This document shows positions 31,836-43,699 of a stretch of 64,000 bases of DNA, piece after piece. This DNA comes from Chloranthus sessilifolius. Taxonomy: Eukaryota > Streptophyta > Magnoliopsida > Chloranthales > Chloranthaceae. The stretch covers positions 72,744,671 through 72,808,670 of the forward strand of contig CM037598.1 of NCBI GenBank assembly GCA_021018995.1, written 5' to 3'. Position 1 is the stretch's first letter. Each line of letters opens with the position of its first letter. The translations under genes were made by a program, and so were the position numbers. The notes beneath the pieces were generated by a model, which searched no databases, was not told the DNA's origin, and worked only from the letters and a program-made list of their open reading frames with translations.

Positions 31836-33544
31836 TGTGACAGCCCTGATTTTTCCAAAGCTTTTTTTTTTACCAAATGGGAAAAACCCGGACCGTCAGG
31901 TCGCAGATCACGATCCGAAACACAGTGAACATGATATATCCACAATATGCAGGAAAATAAAATAAGAATTATATATGGCAGAAAAATGGAAAGTTCTATC
32001 TTATACCAACCTGGTCCAACAAATATAAAACCACCGGTGATGGTCGACCATCACCTACATAGTGGAAACTAGAAATACACACCAAATTCTAATTCTACCA
32101 TACTACAAACGATCGGACCTACCAAGTTCAACCACCAAGATCCAAGACTAAGTCAAGTCAAATTCCACCAATCTGATGGTAGAAGGTATGCCTCAAGCTC
32201 CGGATCTAAATCGAGACCTGCAACCTGTGACGTATAATTGATGGGTGAGCTACCATCAATGCTCAGTAAGGGAAACTCAAGAACAATTACAATCTATCAT
32301 ATGCCTTCATAGATTCAAATGTCATAAATCGTAAAATATTTTTCAGGTCAAAACAGGGGTTTACTTTCAAGCCTTTTCGTAACAGCTACCATATTTTAAA
32401 CCCCCACTATCGGATATGGACACGGGTCCGGTCAAGCGTGTGTCTAACATGGGACACAAAGGATTTATTTAAGTTAGTGTTCAAAACCGATAAGAGTGTG
32501 TGATCCTTAGAGGCTAGTAAATTTGTTAATAAAACCCAATCCTACATACACTTAAAGTTCGTGTTTTACAAACACAGTTGAAATTTAAGCTTTCCATATA
32601 CCATAGATGTGTATTAGCTAATACACTGAATACAAAGTGCCATCCTATATATAATCTATAGGTGTAATTGTCTTACACTAAAGCAATATTCCCAGCCATA
32701 TATCTTTAATTAGTGTAAGCAATTTACATTAAAACCAAACTTCAGCTTTATACATATAACAGTATATTAGCTTTGCACTAAAGCCAGGCCTGTTTTGGCT
32801 TATATGGGTATACAAGAATAAGCCAATGCTGGCTTTACAAGAGATGCCACCCTTAAATAACTTCTAATCCCAATTTCGCTAAGAGAACTCCACGAGTGCA
32901 TGAGTCACTTTTCGACTCCATGCACGCAAAGTGGACATACACCATTATAAATCTCACCATCTTCTTCCTTCTTCCAGCTAGGAATTTGAAAGAAATCTGA
33001 TGCAAACTGACCCTGCAAGAAACCTTAGAAAAATCTCATAGTAGATGAAACTCTGCTGCTAGCTTTTGCAAGCCCATTTCTCCATTTCATCTCTTCACAC
33101 CTCGGATTTGAACCGTGAGTCATAGAGCAACCCTATGATACGGTCGTGAGAGTTCGACAGACAAACCCTTGCCCTCAGAGAATTCATTTCGGCCGTAGTT
33201 CTTACGAGCTCAGCGAACGTGACACTGACACACGTTCAGCGTCATCGTAATCATGAGTCCACCTAAAGGTACGTCTTAAACAAACTACATATTATTTCTT
33301 TGGACTAGTTATTATAGGTCTGTGTTGTCAACCCCATGAGATCAAATCGACATCACGGTGATATAATCTTGTTTGAGGGTTTTAGAGTTGAAAAACTTTG
33401 AATATCACACTCCGGACCTCTTAGACCGAATTCATAAATAAAAGAGGGTTTCTGTGCTATATATAGCATAAAATATAATATATACATATAAGGTTAAAGG
33501 CTAGTAGACTACAAGCATCAAGAAGCAAAAGAGGATCACGAGGG

Positions 33545-33660
33545 CACCACGGCAAGCATTGCATCAGGCTTCCTGCGGCAGCCTCACAAGGTTGCCTTGG
33601 CAAAGTGCTCAGCTGGGGAGCTTGCCGCAGCAACCTTGTGGCTTGCTGAGGCAAGCCTGT
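33545..33660. repeat. Hairpin word array, TTGCCGCAGCAA type (L6)
   Basis: Self-complementary words of the type TTGCCGCAGCAA, GCTTGCTGAGGCAAGC and TTGCCTTGGCAA within 115 bp, at the same LTR position as the arrays of the other LTRs. Less regular than those. Confidence 0.6.
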
Positions 33661-34524
33661 GTCTGGGCTTGTGCTTGCTTTGTTATAACTCCTGTTTGAC
33701 TATCTTTTCTGTGTGTTGACTCTAAGGATTAGTGACCATATATGAGATATATATAGGGTCTAAGGTGGCCCAGTAAACTAATAAAAATACTAAAAACATG
33801 AATGTAAATCTTAGGCATTTGGTGCACATGACGAGCTCATCACAATGAGTTCGCTTGGATGCTTGCGTGCACATATAGCAAATAAAGCATATGTTTGCGT
33901 TAAGGTAGGGAGCTTTCCTTGTTAAATTATATTTTATTTCCTAATTCTCGTCTAGATAGCAAGTTATTGATCATGCATGATTAGGTATATGTATTGCAGT
34001 TCAATATATGGGTAAATATGAACATGTTAGTTTCAGTATGTATAAATGATGCCAGACAGTTTTAATATATCATGATGACTAATGATGATCAGTAGTATAG
34101 ACGAATGGTTTTGTATGAATGTCCTCATGTCAGTTTTCAATATATGTTTTTGCATGCTACATATGATAAGGATAAAGTTAGTTTCGAAATATTACTATGA
34201 AGCCTTATGCTAGATCAGGTTAGATGAATGTTTATGAAGTTCATATTTGAAATCTGATTGTGTATGGATATGCTAGATTTAGTTAGATATATGGTTATAC
34301 ATGATGATACGCGATCAATTTAGATGTATGCTTATGAATGAGGATGCTAGTTGCAGTTAGATATATGGTTATGTATGGCTATGTACAAGCATGAGAGTTC
34401 AGTTTATGTTAAATGCAGTTTTGATATATGCTTATATGATATTTGATCATGATGTTCTCGCATACATGATACCATTAATAGTCATGTCTTGTTATCCTTG
34501 ATGTCAAGTACCAGTTTTGCTTCG

Positions 34525-34745
34525 TTTTGAGCCAAGTGATCCTACTAACTCAGGAGCTTGAGCGTGTAACTCTTGAACACAAGTGATCCCGCTAACTCGA
34601 GGGTTTGATGTCTTGGTCCAAGTGATCCCGCTAACTCAGGAACTTGACAAGTGAACCCGCTAACTCGGAAGCTTGATTCGTCTCAGTTCAACTAATCCCG
34701 TTACCTCAAGAGCTTGACAAGTGATCCCGCTAAATTGGGAGCTTG
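34525..34745 (+). repeat. Tandem repeat CAAGTGATCCCGCTAACTCA in L6
   Basis: About seven imperfect units of 25-45 bp, each with GTGATCCCGCTAACTC and (A/G)GCTTGA. It is located upstream of the hairpin region, like the 20- and 60-bp repeats of L3. Confidence 0.85.
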
Positions 34746-35837
34746 ATTTTCTTGTTTCTTGTACATGTATGTCTTACATCTGATAGCTTGTTTAAACTAA
34801 GATGGTTTCAGCATGATTCCTTGTTTAGCATGATTGTTCAATATGTCAGCATGATAAATTATTCACATGATAATCACTTGTTTATATTATATGTTGCTAG
34901 AATAGATACAGATAAAGATATAATATGCTTTGATTTGTATTTTATACATCAAGAAGTGAATTGGTAATCTAACATATAAGTTAGCACTATAAATTTCTCT
35001 GCTGAGCTTCGATGATAGCTTATCCTATGACTTTAATGTCTTAGCTGCAGATATTGATCCGGAGCACGAGGGTGATCCCACATATCAGTCGGAGGAGGAG
35101 GAAGAAGAGGAGGACGAGGAGGAAGAATTCGCTGAGGAATTCTTTTCGAAATAGGTTTGAGAGAGAGAGAGAGATTTCTTTTAAACACTTGTATAAATCA
35201 TGTATTCTATTTTTGAGATGTTATGTACTTCATGTATAGGTTTTCTTTCCATTATTTAGATGACGGGTGGCCGTCATCGGTGGAAAGCTATACATTGCAT
35301 CAGTTAGTCTTGTTGATATCTCTTATTAGTTTACTGTTTGATAGATGAGTAAATATCAGTTCTCGCCATATTATTTCATGTCAGAGTTATTAAATTGCTT
35401 CCGCATATACAATACTTTGTACACGATACGATGCACTTGTATGACAGGATCATGTTAGGTGATCTGACGATGCGACTTTTCCTATATACGATAAGGGGAA
35501 AAGTCGGGCCGTCACACTTTTTCATATCAAAACAAAAGTTGGCTCTCATCTTTTGGGTAGAAAACTGATTTCAAGAAAACATTTTATGCTAAAAACTGAA
35601 CTTGATTTCAAAGACAAGCTTATTTCAAAACAAATTTGCAATTTAAGTTCAAAGGGCTAGTTCAAAGGCAATTCCATGACGAACAATAAACTAATTTCGA
35701 AAATATTTATCCAAAAGCAGAAATCAAAGTGTGGAAGCATTTCATGTCAAAATGAGATTAATGCCAAGTTTGTGTTCGAGTTCGTGTTCGAGTTTCATGT
35801 TCAAGTTCATGTTCGAGTCGGAGTTTGATTCGTGTGC

Positions 35838-36180
35838 ATGTAATCCACCCATAGTGGCCCACAACAATACAATTAATTAGTCCATAGCGGTTCACAATTG
35901 TATAATTAATCTACCCATAGAGGCTCACAAATACACGTATAATCTGCTCATAGTGGCCCACAAGGTACACATACAATCTGCCCATAGCGTTCCACATCAA
36001 ATTGTTTGATTTTGTTATTTGATTCAAATACACACACATGTCTTACGGATTCGATTCATGGATATCCCGCCGTGCCGGTTCGATTAACAGATATCCAGTC
36101 GTGCCGGTTTGATTCATGGGTGTAACCGCCGTGCCCATTCGATTCATGGATATCCCGCCGTGCCGGTTCGATTCATATTC
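35838..36180 (-). repeat. Two tandem repeat blocks in L5
   Basis: 35838-35995 has six units around CCCATAGTGGCCCACAA, the reverse complement of the 17163-17275 unit in L3. 36045-36180 has four units around GATTCATGGATATCCCGCCG with TGCCGGTTC. Confidence 0.85.
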
Positions 36181-36930
36181 ACGTACATATCATATAGGTT
36201 CAATTCATGAGTTCTTATGTCACATTCGGATGCAAAGTTCCTGTCCAAGGTTAGTAGTACGATACAAGTACAATTTCAAGGATTCGATATTTCACAAATT
36301 TCAAAACAAGTTTTTAATTCAAAAGTCAATTTTCGACATCAGTTCTAGTGATCACATTCGAAACTTAAAATCAATGATGTATGTAAAATTCATGTTCGAG
36401 ACTCAAGACTTTCAATGCTAACAATTTCAAGGAATTTCAAAGGTACAACTGATTTCAATTCCAAACAAAACATGATTTCGATTCAAAATTTTGAAAGTCA
36501 TACATATCATCACTTTTCGGACGCCTAGACGAAATCAATTTCTTAACAGTCAAAAGCATTTCAAATATTTAAATTAAACACATCATGCAAATCCATGAAT
36601 TCAAGTCACGTAAAAAATGTCATTGGTTAATTAAGTTCCCTTACCTCGGTTGTGAAATCCCGCAAAGTCATACAAAATGGTGTAAAAATCCTCGTGGATT
36701 TTTTAGAGCCTTAACCTATATTACGAAGCATTTGTACACATACATGTTAATAACTATGTATCACACATGTCAAAATTCTTTAAGTTTTCTCAAAACTAGG
36801 GCGAAAAGGACAAGTTCGTATAAACGTAAGACCATGTAAAACTTGTCCCTACATGCCCTTAATTTTTGACCTATAAAATGTTTGATTCATGAATTCATTA
36901 ATTCATGAAAGTTTTAGGGCTCGTTGTTCT

Positions 36931-36985
36931 CTTTCCGACCACTCAAGAATTGCATCAATCGGAGTTCGGGACAATAAGTTACGAC
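36931..36985 (-). repeat. Shared LTR motif next to palindrome array (L5)
   Basis: On the minus strand GGTCGTAACTTATTGTCCCG, AACTCCGATTGATGCAATTC, TTGAGTGGTCGGAAAG. Its GTAAC end faces the GCTCGAGCGG array at 37008-37099. Confidence 0.8.
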
Positions 36986-37007
36986 CAAACTACCAAGCTG
37001 GTGTCAT

Positions 37008-37099
37008 GGCCGCTCGAGCGGGATTCAGTGGCACCTACAAGTCCGCTCGAGCGGGTTTTACCCGAGCAGTTTTGGCCTAAAAAGTTCGCTCGAGCGTAG
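37008..37099. repeat. Palindrome array, CCGCTCGAGCGG type (L5)
   Basis: Three GCTCGAGC-centred palindromes (GGCCGCTCGAGCGGG, GTCCGCTCGAGCGGG, GTTCGCTCGAGCG) within 90 bp. Confidence 0.85.
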
Positions 37100-37213
37100 G
37101 CTTCAGGTGGGATCATGCTCAAGTGGGGTTCTTAGACATCTAACCTTTCCGGGACTTGATTTTCTTCCCTGAACCTCAACTAAATCCATTTTGAAAGCGC
37201 AAAATCAAAGTTA

Positions 37214-37217
<4 letters not shown>

Positions 37218-37266
<49 letters not shown>
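37218..37266. repeat. (TA)n microsatellite in L5
   Basis: About 24 TA units. Confidence 0.95.
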
Positions 37267-37269
<3 letters not shown>

Positions 37270-38572
37270 TAATCCACAAAATTTACCTTCTAATTTGTGC
37301 AAACAAGGTCCAAAACATCGGAGATCAGGGAAATTGCAAACCGATGCTTGCATGCATCCGATCCTCGGGTTTTGTTGCACGAAATTTGAGAATTGACTAA
37401 CCAAACTATAATCATAAAAAAAAATCTAGTTTTACGAGACGAGTTTAAGATGTATACCTCCACGGATTTTTTGCGTGCGGGGTTCGAATTGATCAAAATC
37501 GAAAGGGGGTTTTGGGTACGTAGCCTCGTGCTCGACCGCCCGATGATTTGATCTCTAGCTATAGTTGCAACAGCATCGATGGTTGGTTTTCATGCTTTGA
37601 AGAATTAGATCAATGATTCTAGCACGAGCTTTGGGCGGAATCACATCAAAAGAGAAAACTGGGAAGGAGATGGAGCTCGGTTCCTCACTCCTCTCTTCAA
37701 TCAAACTTGTAAATGAGGCAAGTCTAATGGGTTTGTTTTTCTTATGTTAGGTGGTCTAGCTTGGGTGTGTAACACAAACACACAAGTTGGGTATTACATG
37801 AGTGGCTTGGATTCGAGGTATAGCCCATACACACAAGAGGTGTGTATGGATACAATAGTGTAGATTTTGTGTTGATTATCTTAAAGTAATATGTGTTAGA
37901 TCTTTAAGGTCATATGATCAGACCTTTATAAGACTCAATTTGGTCTAGATCCGATATGTGTCAAGTCCCTAAACTTTTGTTAGTTCTAGTGTACTCCTTG
38001 CACACTCAATGGTTGTGTATGTGTGTGTTTGGCTTACCTATAGCCTTCAAATTTTGGTCAAATGTTCAACCAATCTTATGATGGCCCATCAGATGGTTGG
38101 TGTTCAATCACCACCATTGATGGTGATCTTTAGATCGTCACCATCGATCTTACTCATAACAAGTGGATTATTTGGTGTCATCTATAATAATCAACAGATA
38201 GGTGCCTCTTAAGGGTTTTAGATTGATGGTTGGTACCCCTAGGGGGTGTCACACCTAAATTTAAATAATGGGGTGCCTCCTATGTTGGTGTGCCACAAAT
38301 AATTTAATTGGGTGTTCTTTATCCTTTTTAAAGGTACCGGTGTCTTGGGTTAGTATTTTATGCCTCTTAGGGGTCAGGTTTCGGTTCAGTGTTCGAGTTA
38401 GGGAATGGTTTCTCAGAATTCGGATGTCGGGTGCGTTTACCCAAACAAGGTGGATGGGTCAGAGGTCCCATCGTAGTCGTCCGCCATCTTGACCACCATC
38501 AAATCAGTCAAGGCCATCGTTTTATTGTCGAAGGTCAACGGTTCAGTGCTAGCAAAAATTCGAGGTGTTACA

Positions 38573-38585
38573 CTTCCCCCCAAAC
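38573..38585 (-). promoter_or_regulatory. Polypurine tract of first Athila-related element, split by L5
   Basis: On the minus strand TTTGGGGGGGAAG, then (after removing L5 and its duplication) AT and the LTR start TGTTGATTCC. The intact version in the second copy is at 60033-60050. The first five bases are also the right target duplication of L5. Confidence 0.65.
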
Positions 38586-38765
38586 ATGGGAGAAAAATAC
38601 TTCCGGTTTAATAGAACTACTATGTTAGATGTTAGTAACACTGTTAATAAAAAAAAAATTAGTCAAAAGAAACTTTATGTGTTTAAATATGTACAATAAA
38701 AATGTTCCAAAGTTATCAAAATTTTCCTACCTGTGAGGCTTATATTTTTTCAAGATTTCTACTCA

Positions 38766-41265
38766 CTAGGTGATGCAGGATATGAGACAATTGATGTGTA
38801 AGGTACGTGGTATATCTACCAGGTTGTTAATGCTGTCTTCGTTAGAGTCAGAGATTTCTACGGTGCCGCAATCAGAATCGTTTTCTTGTTCAGACTCCAC
38901 TTCCTCCTCTGGTGGTACTTCTACAGGGTGTTCCTTTGTTTTTTCTTTTTCTCTTATTTCTGGCTCGTATTTTGCTTTCAAGGCTCATAGTTTTGCTTCC
39001 AGCATGGCCTGTTTGTTCTCTAATTGGCGAATCACAGCATACTTAGCATCATTTTACTCCCTTCGCTGCTCAGAAATAGCTTTCTCTTTTGTTACTGTGG
39101 TCTAAAAATTTTTGAAGAGGGATTCAATCTTTTCCTTTTTCTTCGCACAACTAAGCATCAAGGGCTCTTTTGCCTCTTGTTGTTTAACTAATTTCCCTTG
39201 AGCTATTGCGAGTTCTTGAGTCTTCTCTTTCTGCAATTTGTTCTGGGTCTGTTCATATTCCTGATGGGCTCTTTCTCTTGCTGCTTCCCAAGCGTCTGGG
39301 TTGCCAATGAGCTCTGTCACTTGTTCGACAAGTTGTGCTATTTTATCCTGATATTCTTTTTCTTGTCTTTCCCATCTCTGACAGTTTTCTTGCAAAATTC
39401 TATTTTCGTATTGTACCTATGAAACTTGATTTCTAAGGGTTGCAGTTTCCTGTTGGATTTTCTTATTTGTTTCTGCTACCCAATGCACATGATATTCTTT
39501 TCTGCTACCTAATGCACATGATATTCTTTTATTGCCTTTTGTTTTATATTCGTAATCATTTCTTGCTTTACTTGGGCAGTAGGCATGGTGTCTCGTAGTC
39601 TATTTTTCAACATATGCAATTCCTCCATCAATCTCCGTACAACACCTGGCAATTGGGCATTGGAACTTTGCCATTGCTCTACTTCTTTTACTCTTCTTTC
39701 CAGATCATTTTGTTCAATCATTGGGTCGAATGAAGTAGTAGCTGGAGCTGATATTTCCTGAAGTAGGAGCATGCTGAAATGCTCTCATGGGGCTTCAATA
39801 TGTAGCCCTATTTCTACAGATTGGGATGTAGGTACTGTGGTGATGGCTATAGAGTCAACAAGGGATGGGACTTCAATTTCCTAACTTGCTTCTTCTGTTT
39901 GAGCCATAGGAGGGGGGAATAATAATGCTTCTGATGGGGCACTCGATTGAAGAGTGACAGGGGCTTGGCTAGTAGTAACTACTTCAACAGTCTGTTGTTC
40001 AACTAGAGCCAGAGTGTCTTCTGTTTCTTCTCTGAGTGGATGCACCGGTTCTGCTTCTGTAGGAGTTGGTTTGATTTCATGGGACATAGCAGGCCCTGTT
40101 GGTGAGTCCAAAACTGAGTCATATAGACTGGTTTGATCTTCAACTGGTATTCTCTCCTCAGGTACTCTCTCTGTTACTAGGGGACTGCTTCTTTCCCTTT
40201 CAAGGGGTGGATTAAAAGTATTTATTCCTTCTTCTACTTCGTGGCTTCAGCTGTCTGTTCTATTACAGCCTCTATTTGTTCTGGGGATGTCTCTAGTATA
40301 GATAAGAACTCTTTTGGCTGTGCCGAGATAGGAATTTTCTTTTTGTTTACGACATTTAAAGTTCTCCGATAGGTCTGAGGTGTTAGGCTCTCATTGTGAC
40401 GGGGCAATGCTTTTTCCTTGGGATCAATGTTGTATCCCACATTTACCAACAGATTTATGATTAATCCACCAAAAGGTAGATATAATTTATTTGTTTGGTA
40501 CTTCTTTTGTGGTAACTTCTCCCTTACTGTATTCATCACTTCCAGAAGGTAAGAAGAAACATGAACTAATAGTGTTGTGCCATTAGGTATAAAGCTTTTG
40601 CAAATAGGGCTCTTCGTTGGGTTCCATGTCCCATCGGATGGACAGTTTTGTGAATTAGAACATCAAAGAAGTGAAGGGATAAGTTTCATTCCTCTAAATC
40701 TTTATGCAAAAAGAAAGACTTATCATTAGGTGGCTTGCCTAATAAAGTTGTGGCCATTTGAATGAAGTCTGGCAGAGTTTCGGGTGAAGGTCTAAGTATA
40801 TTGGCCTCTGGAGTGCCTGTGGTCAGCCCAGGTCTTTCCAAGGGTGCATTCATCACCCCAGCAACCATTGTTTTTGTAATTAAAATTGGAAATCCATCAA
40901 TGGTTGTTGATAGGATGGGGACTGGCCCTTTGCTGCTATTGGCCATATTCGCATAGAATAGTTTTACCAATTGAGGGTAGACTTGACTTACTCCTGGCTC
41001 TAGAAAATAATGGCGCCCAACATCCTTAAAGTATTTGATGACTTCTCCTCCCATCTCTAATTCCTTCAAGGCATCTGCATCAATTGCAACCTCGGCTCCC
41101 GTGATGTGTTATTTCATTGAAGTGGGGAGTTTATCTATTGAGGTTCCAGAGGATGCCACCTTCTTGCCTTTAGCTAGTTTGGGTCGCTGACATAGAGTCT
41201 TTTTTAGTTGTGTTTGTGGGACCTTCTCTGATAACTACCCCCAAGGATTTGCTCTTCTTTTTGGG
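38766..41265 (-). pseudogene. Accessory ORF of Athila-related element: plant-transposon domain plus coiled coil (copy A)
   Basis: Minus-strand pieces form one protein of about 800 residues. The N-terminal part has EVIKYFKDVGRHYFLEPGVS, YPQLVKLFYANM and TTIDGFPILITK, the pattern of the 'putative plant transposon protein' domain. A middle part has FGGLIINLLVNVGYNID. A long charged heptad region follows (RWERQEKEYQDKIAQLVEQV, AWEAARERAHQEYEQTQNKL) that should form a coiled coil, and an acidic tail ends the protein. Stops interrupt it in several places. One (TGA near 40689, after KDLEE) is shared with the second copy at 60214-62342. It follows gag directly with no pol between. Function is unknown. 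Confidence 0.7.
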
Positions 41266-41269
41266 ATGG

Positions 41270-41995
41270 TATTTTTCTTTGGATTTGGCTTTTATGGCGA
41301 CATACCGTGCAATATGGTGAATAATTGTGGTGTTATCAGAATTGTTACCTTCATCTTCTTCCCCTTCTCCCCTTTATCATTTTCCTTGCTCGTTCATCAT
41401 TTTCTTCTTCTTGACGATAGTCGAAACCCTAATTTTGTTTTACACGGTAAAATGATTGTAGGGTTTCCCAAAATAAAACAGAAGGAACAAGGAATTTTTA
41501 TGAGAATGTATGGTTTGATTAGGCAGCAGAACGGTTAACATTACAGGGGATTCAAAAAAAAAAGAGGGAAAGTAGGAGAGAAAAAAAATGAAATCGAAGG
41601 ATTTTGAAAATGGGATCGACATACACACTTTTTTTTAGAATATATGGGTCCTGTTTTAAATGATGACCTTCTAAGCCGGTCATTACTCACTTTACCTAGA
41701 ATCATAAGTTAATTCTAGCTTTCACTAGGTTAAGATTCGCAATCGCTGCATTTCTGTTTAAACACAGTCATGATCAATCGTAAATCCATACGATTGTTCG
41801 TTATACTTAGTAAGTAAAAATTACAATCTATCGGCTTTTCACGACTTAGGTTGTAATATAATACTTGAAAAAAAATAAAATCAAATAGGTTATATAGTTT
41901 ACATTTGGTGCTACGGATGAGTCGGTAGCTCGACGATCTAGGAGGGTTTTAAGTTGTACTATGGGGAGTAGCTGTCTCCCGCGGGAAAGCTTGGC
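41270..41995. other. Spacer between gag and accessory ORF
   Basis: No protease, reverse transcriptase or integrase motifs seen in any frame. This is where pol should be in an autonomous Athila element. It includes A-rich and T-rich runs only. Confidence 0.55.
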
Positions 41996-43404
41996 CTCTA
42001 GGATTGTTTACAGGCTGTGTGGATAATTGTCCACTTTCTCTCCTCACCACCTGCGAGGCTAGTTGACCTAACTGGCTTTCTAGCTTCCTGAGTGAAGGGT
42101 CTGAGAGAATTGAGCAAGTTGGTGCAAATCCCTTGAATGCTGATGCGACTGTTGTTGCAAATCCTGAAGGATTTGAACAATCGTTGCATCAGGCATATTG
42201 CTCCGTGGTCCAATTTGGGATTGTGCTGCTTGCATTTGAGGTCTTTGGTGGAAAACTTGGGTCTAAGGAAATCGGGGTTGCATAATTGTTGGTGCTAGTT
42301 TTGCCCCTATCGTAGAACCATAGTTAAACCCTAGGTGATTTCTCCACGACGGGTTATAGGAATTCCCATAATCTCCCCTCTGAAAAGCCATTGCTTGTTC
42401 AGTTTCCACCACCTCTTGGTATTTTGGTGCAATAAAGTTTTCAGTATATGTGTGAGTCTGGCAAATAGAGTGGTTTACAGTAGACCTTTCCTGAGTGTTA
42501 GGGTTGGAATTCATGAGTGTGGCAATTTTTTGCTCAAGAGCTAAAACTTTTGCACTCATGTCATCCTCAGTTTTTACTTTTTCTTTATTGACCTCATAAA
42601 CCCCCCCTCTTGCGAGCAGAGTATGACGAGTAATTTTTGAATCAGTCTGTAGCAAAGCCTGTTTTTGTTTTGAAGTGTTGGCCAGTTTCTCAAATAAATT
42701 CTAGGTATGCCGGCCATTTTGAGCCATGAAGGCTCCTCCGGTTACGGTATCGACTGTCGACTGGTTAGTCTCAGTCAATCCTTGGTAAAAGCTTTGTGCT
42801 ATTGACCAATTTGATACCTCGTGATGAGGGCACTTTCATAGCAATTCTTTCATTCGTGCCAACTCTCATGAAATAATTCTCTAGGTTTTTGCCCGAAGCC
42901 TTGAATTGCTTGGCAAATTTAGTTTATTCTACCAATTGGAAAGTATTCGCCCAAAAATTTGGACTGTAAATCTTCCCACATGGTTATACTTCTGGCAGGT
43001 AGTGAGACTAACCATGCCTTCGCCCTATCTTTAAGAGAGAAAGAAAACAGATATAGTCTTATAGCTTCTTTACTGGTCGTAGTCTGTAGTATTGTGTAGA
43101 TTTCTATGAAGTCCCTCAGGTGCTGGTAGGGATCTTCTCTATTAAGCCCATGAAAAGTTGGTAGAGTTTAGAGTGTGTGGGGCTTGATGTCATAGTTTTG
43201 ACCTTCAGTTGCCTCTGGTATAACTATACAAGACGGCTCGGTCAAAGCTGTTAGGCTGAAATGTGCTTCGATTGAAAGTTCGTCAGCCATGGGTTGAGAG
43301 TCTTTTACAGAGGATCGGTTTAACGCGAGTCTACGCAAGAGAGTCCGTTCAATTTCTGGGTTGTATTCGAAAGAGTCTAGTCTGCTAGACCGGGTATGAT
43401 GCAT
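41996..43404 (-). pseudogene. Athila-type gag, broken
   Basis: Starts MHHTRSSRLDSFEYNPEIER. The reading passes through a region with ASGKNLENYFMR, SNWSIAQSFYQGLTETNQST and VDTVTGGAFMAQ, which corresponds to the Athila gag core (FYNGL...R..(I/V)D...GG). The C-terminal part has YGNSYNPSWRNHLGF, close to the Athila signature YNPGWRNHPNF, and LASQVVRRESGQLSTQPVNN. Several stops and frame changes occur. It would be the capsid protein. Confidence 0.8.
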
Positions 43405-43675
43405 ACACCAGAAAATAAATCCTTTTTTTTGTATATAGAATTTATATGATTTTTATTTTAGAAGAGTAGAGAGAAAGAACAAATCTAGGCCTCTGGCTTC
43501 TGTGATCAGAAGTTGGAACCTTGATTTTCCTAGACCGAATAAACCTGCAAAAAGATTAAGAAGTGATCAAAGAAAATAAAAATATAAAGAAATATAAAAA
43601 GAGAAAGATAAATATTGGTTTCTAAAAGAATAAAAATAATAGATAAAAACTTGAAAGAATTAGATAAATTTCGCT

Positions 43676-43693
43676 TTCCCGACAGCGGCGCCA
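43676..43693 (-). promoter_or_regulatory. Primer-binding site, tRNA-Asp type
   Basis: Minus strand TGGCGCCGCTGTCGGGAA, matching TGGCGCCGTTGCCGGGGA (tRNA-Asp) in 15 of 18 positions, six bases inside the LTR end. It fixes the minus orientation of the Athila-related element. Confidence 0.85.
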
Positions 43694-43699
43694 AAAACT

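Larger units (their letters stand above)
32378..35516 (+). mobile_element. Tekay-family solo LTR (L6) nested in L5
   Basis: Opposite orientation to L5, starting CGTAACAGCTACC (expected TGTAAC, first base changed) and ending CGGGCCGTCACA. Perfect 5-bp duplication CTTTT at 32373-32377 and 35517-35521. TATA-like CCATTATAAATCTC is at 32942-32955. It contains its own palindrome-like array (33545-33660), 30- to 40-bp tandem repeats and the hairpin region near 35003. Confidence 0.85.
31836..38572 (-). mobile_element. Tekay-family solo LTR (L5), interrupted by L6
   Basis: Starts TGTGACAGCCCTG and ends GAGGTGTTACA on the plus strand, with a perfect 5-bp duplication, inserted at the polypurine tract of the Athila element. 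L5 proper is 31836-32377 plus 35522-38572 (about 3.6 kb). The conserved hairpin TGAGC/GCTCA is at 32246-32265. Its leader has the GCTCGAGCGG palindromes and the shared motif on the minus strand; repeated units lie at 35838-36180. Confidence 0.85.

Noticed and set aside
31836-38572. A complete LTR element with two inverted LTRs
   Set aside because: The opposite orientation of 32378-35516 is explained by a separate insertion with its own CTTTT duplication inside a solo LTR with a CTTCC duplication.
38766-40111. Host gene encoding a coiled-coil protein
   Set aside because: The same sequence occurs at 60214-61335 inside a second copy of the same retroelement, bordered by the same LTR, so it is element cargo.
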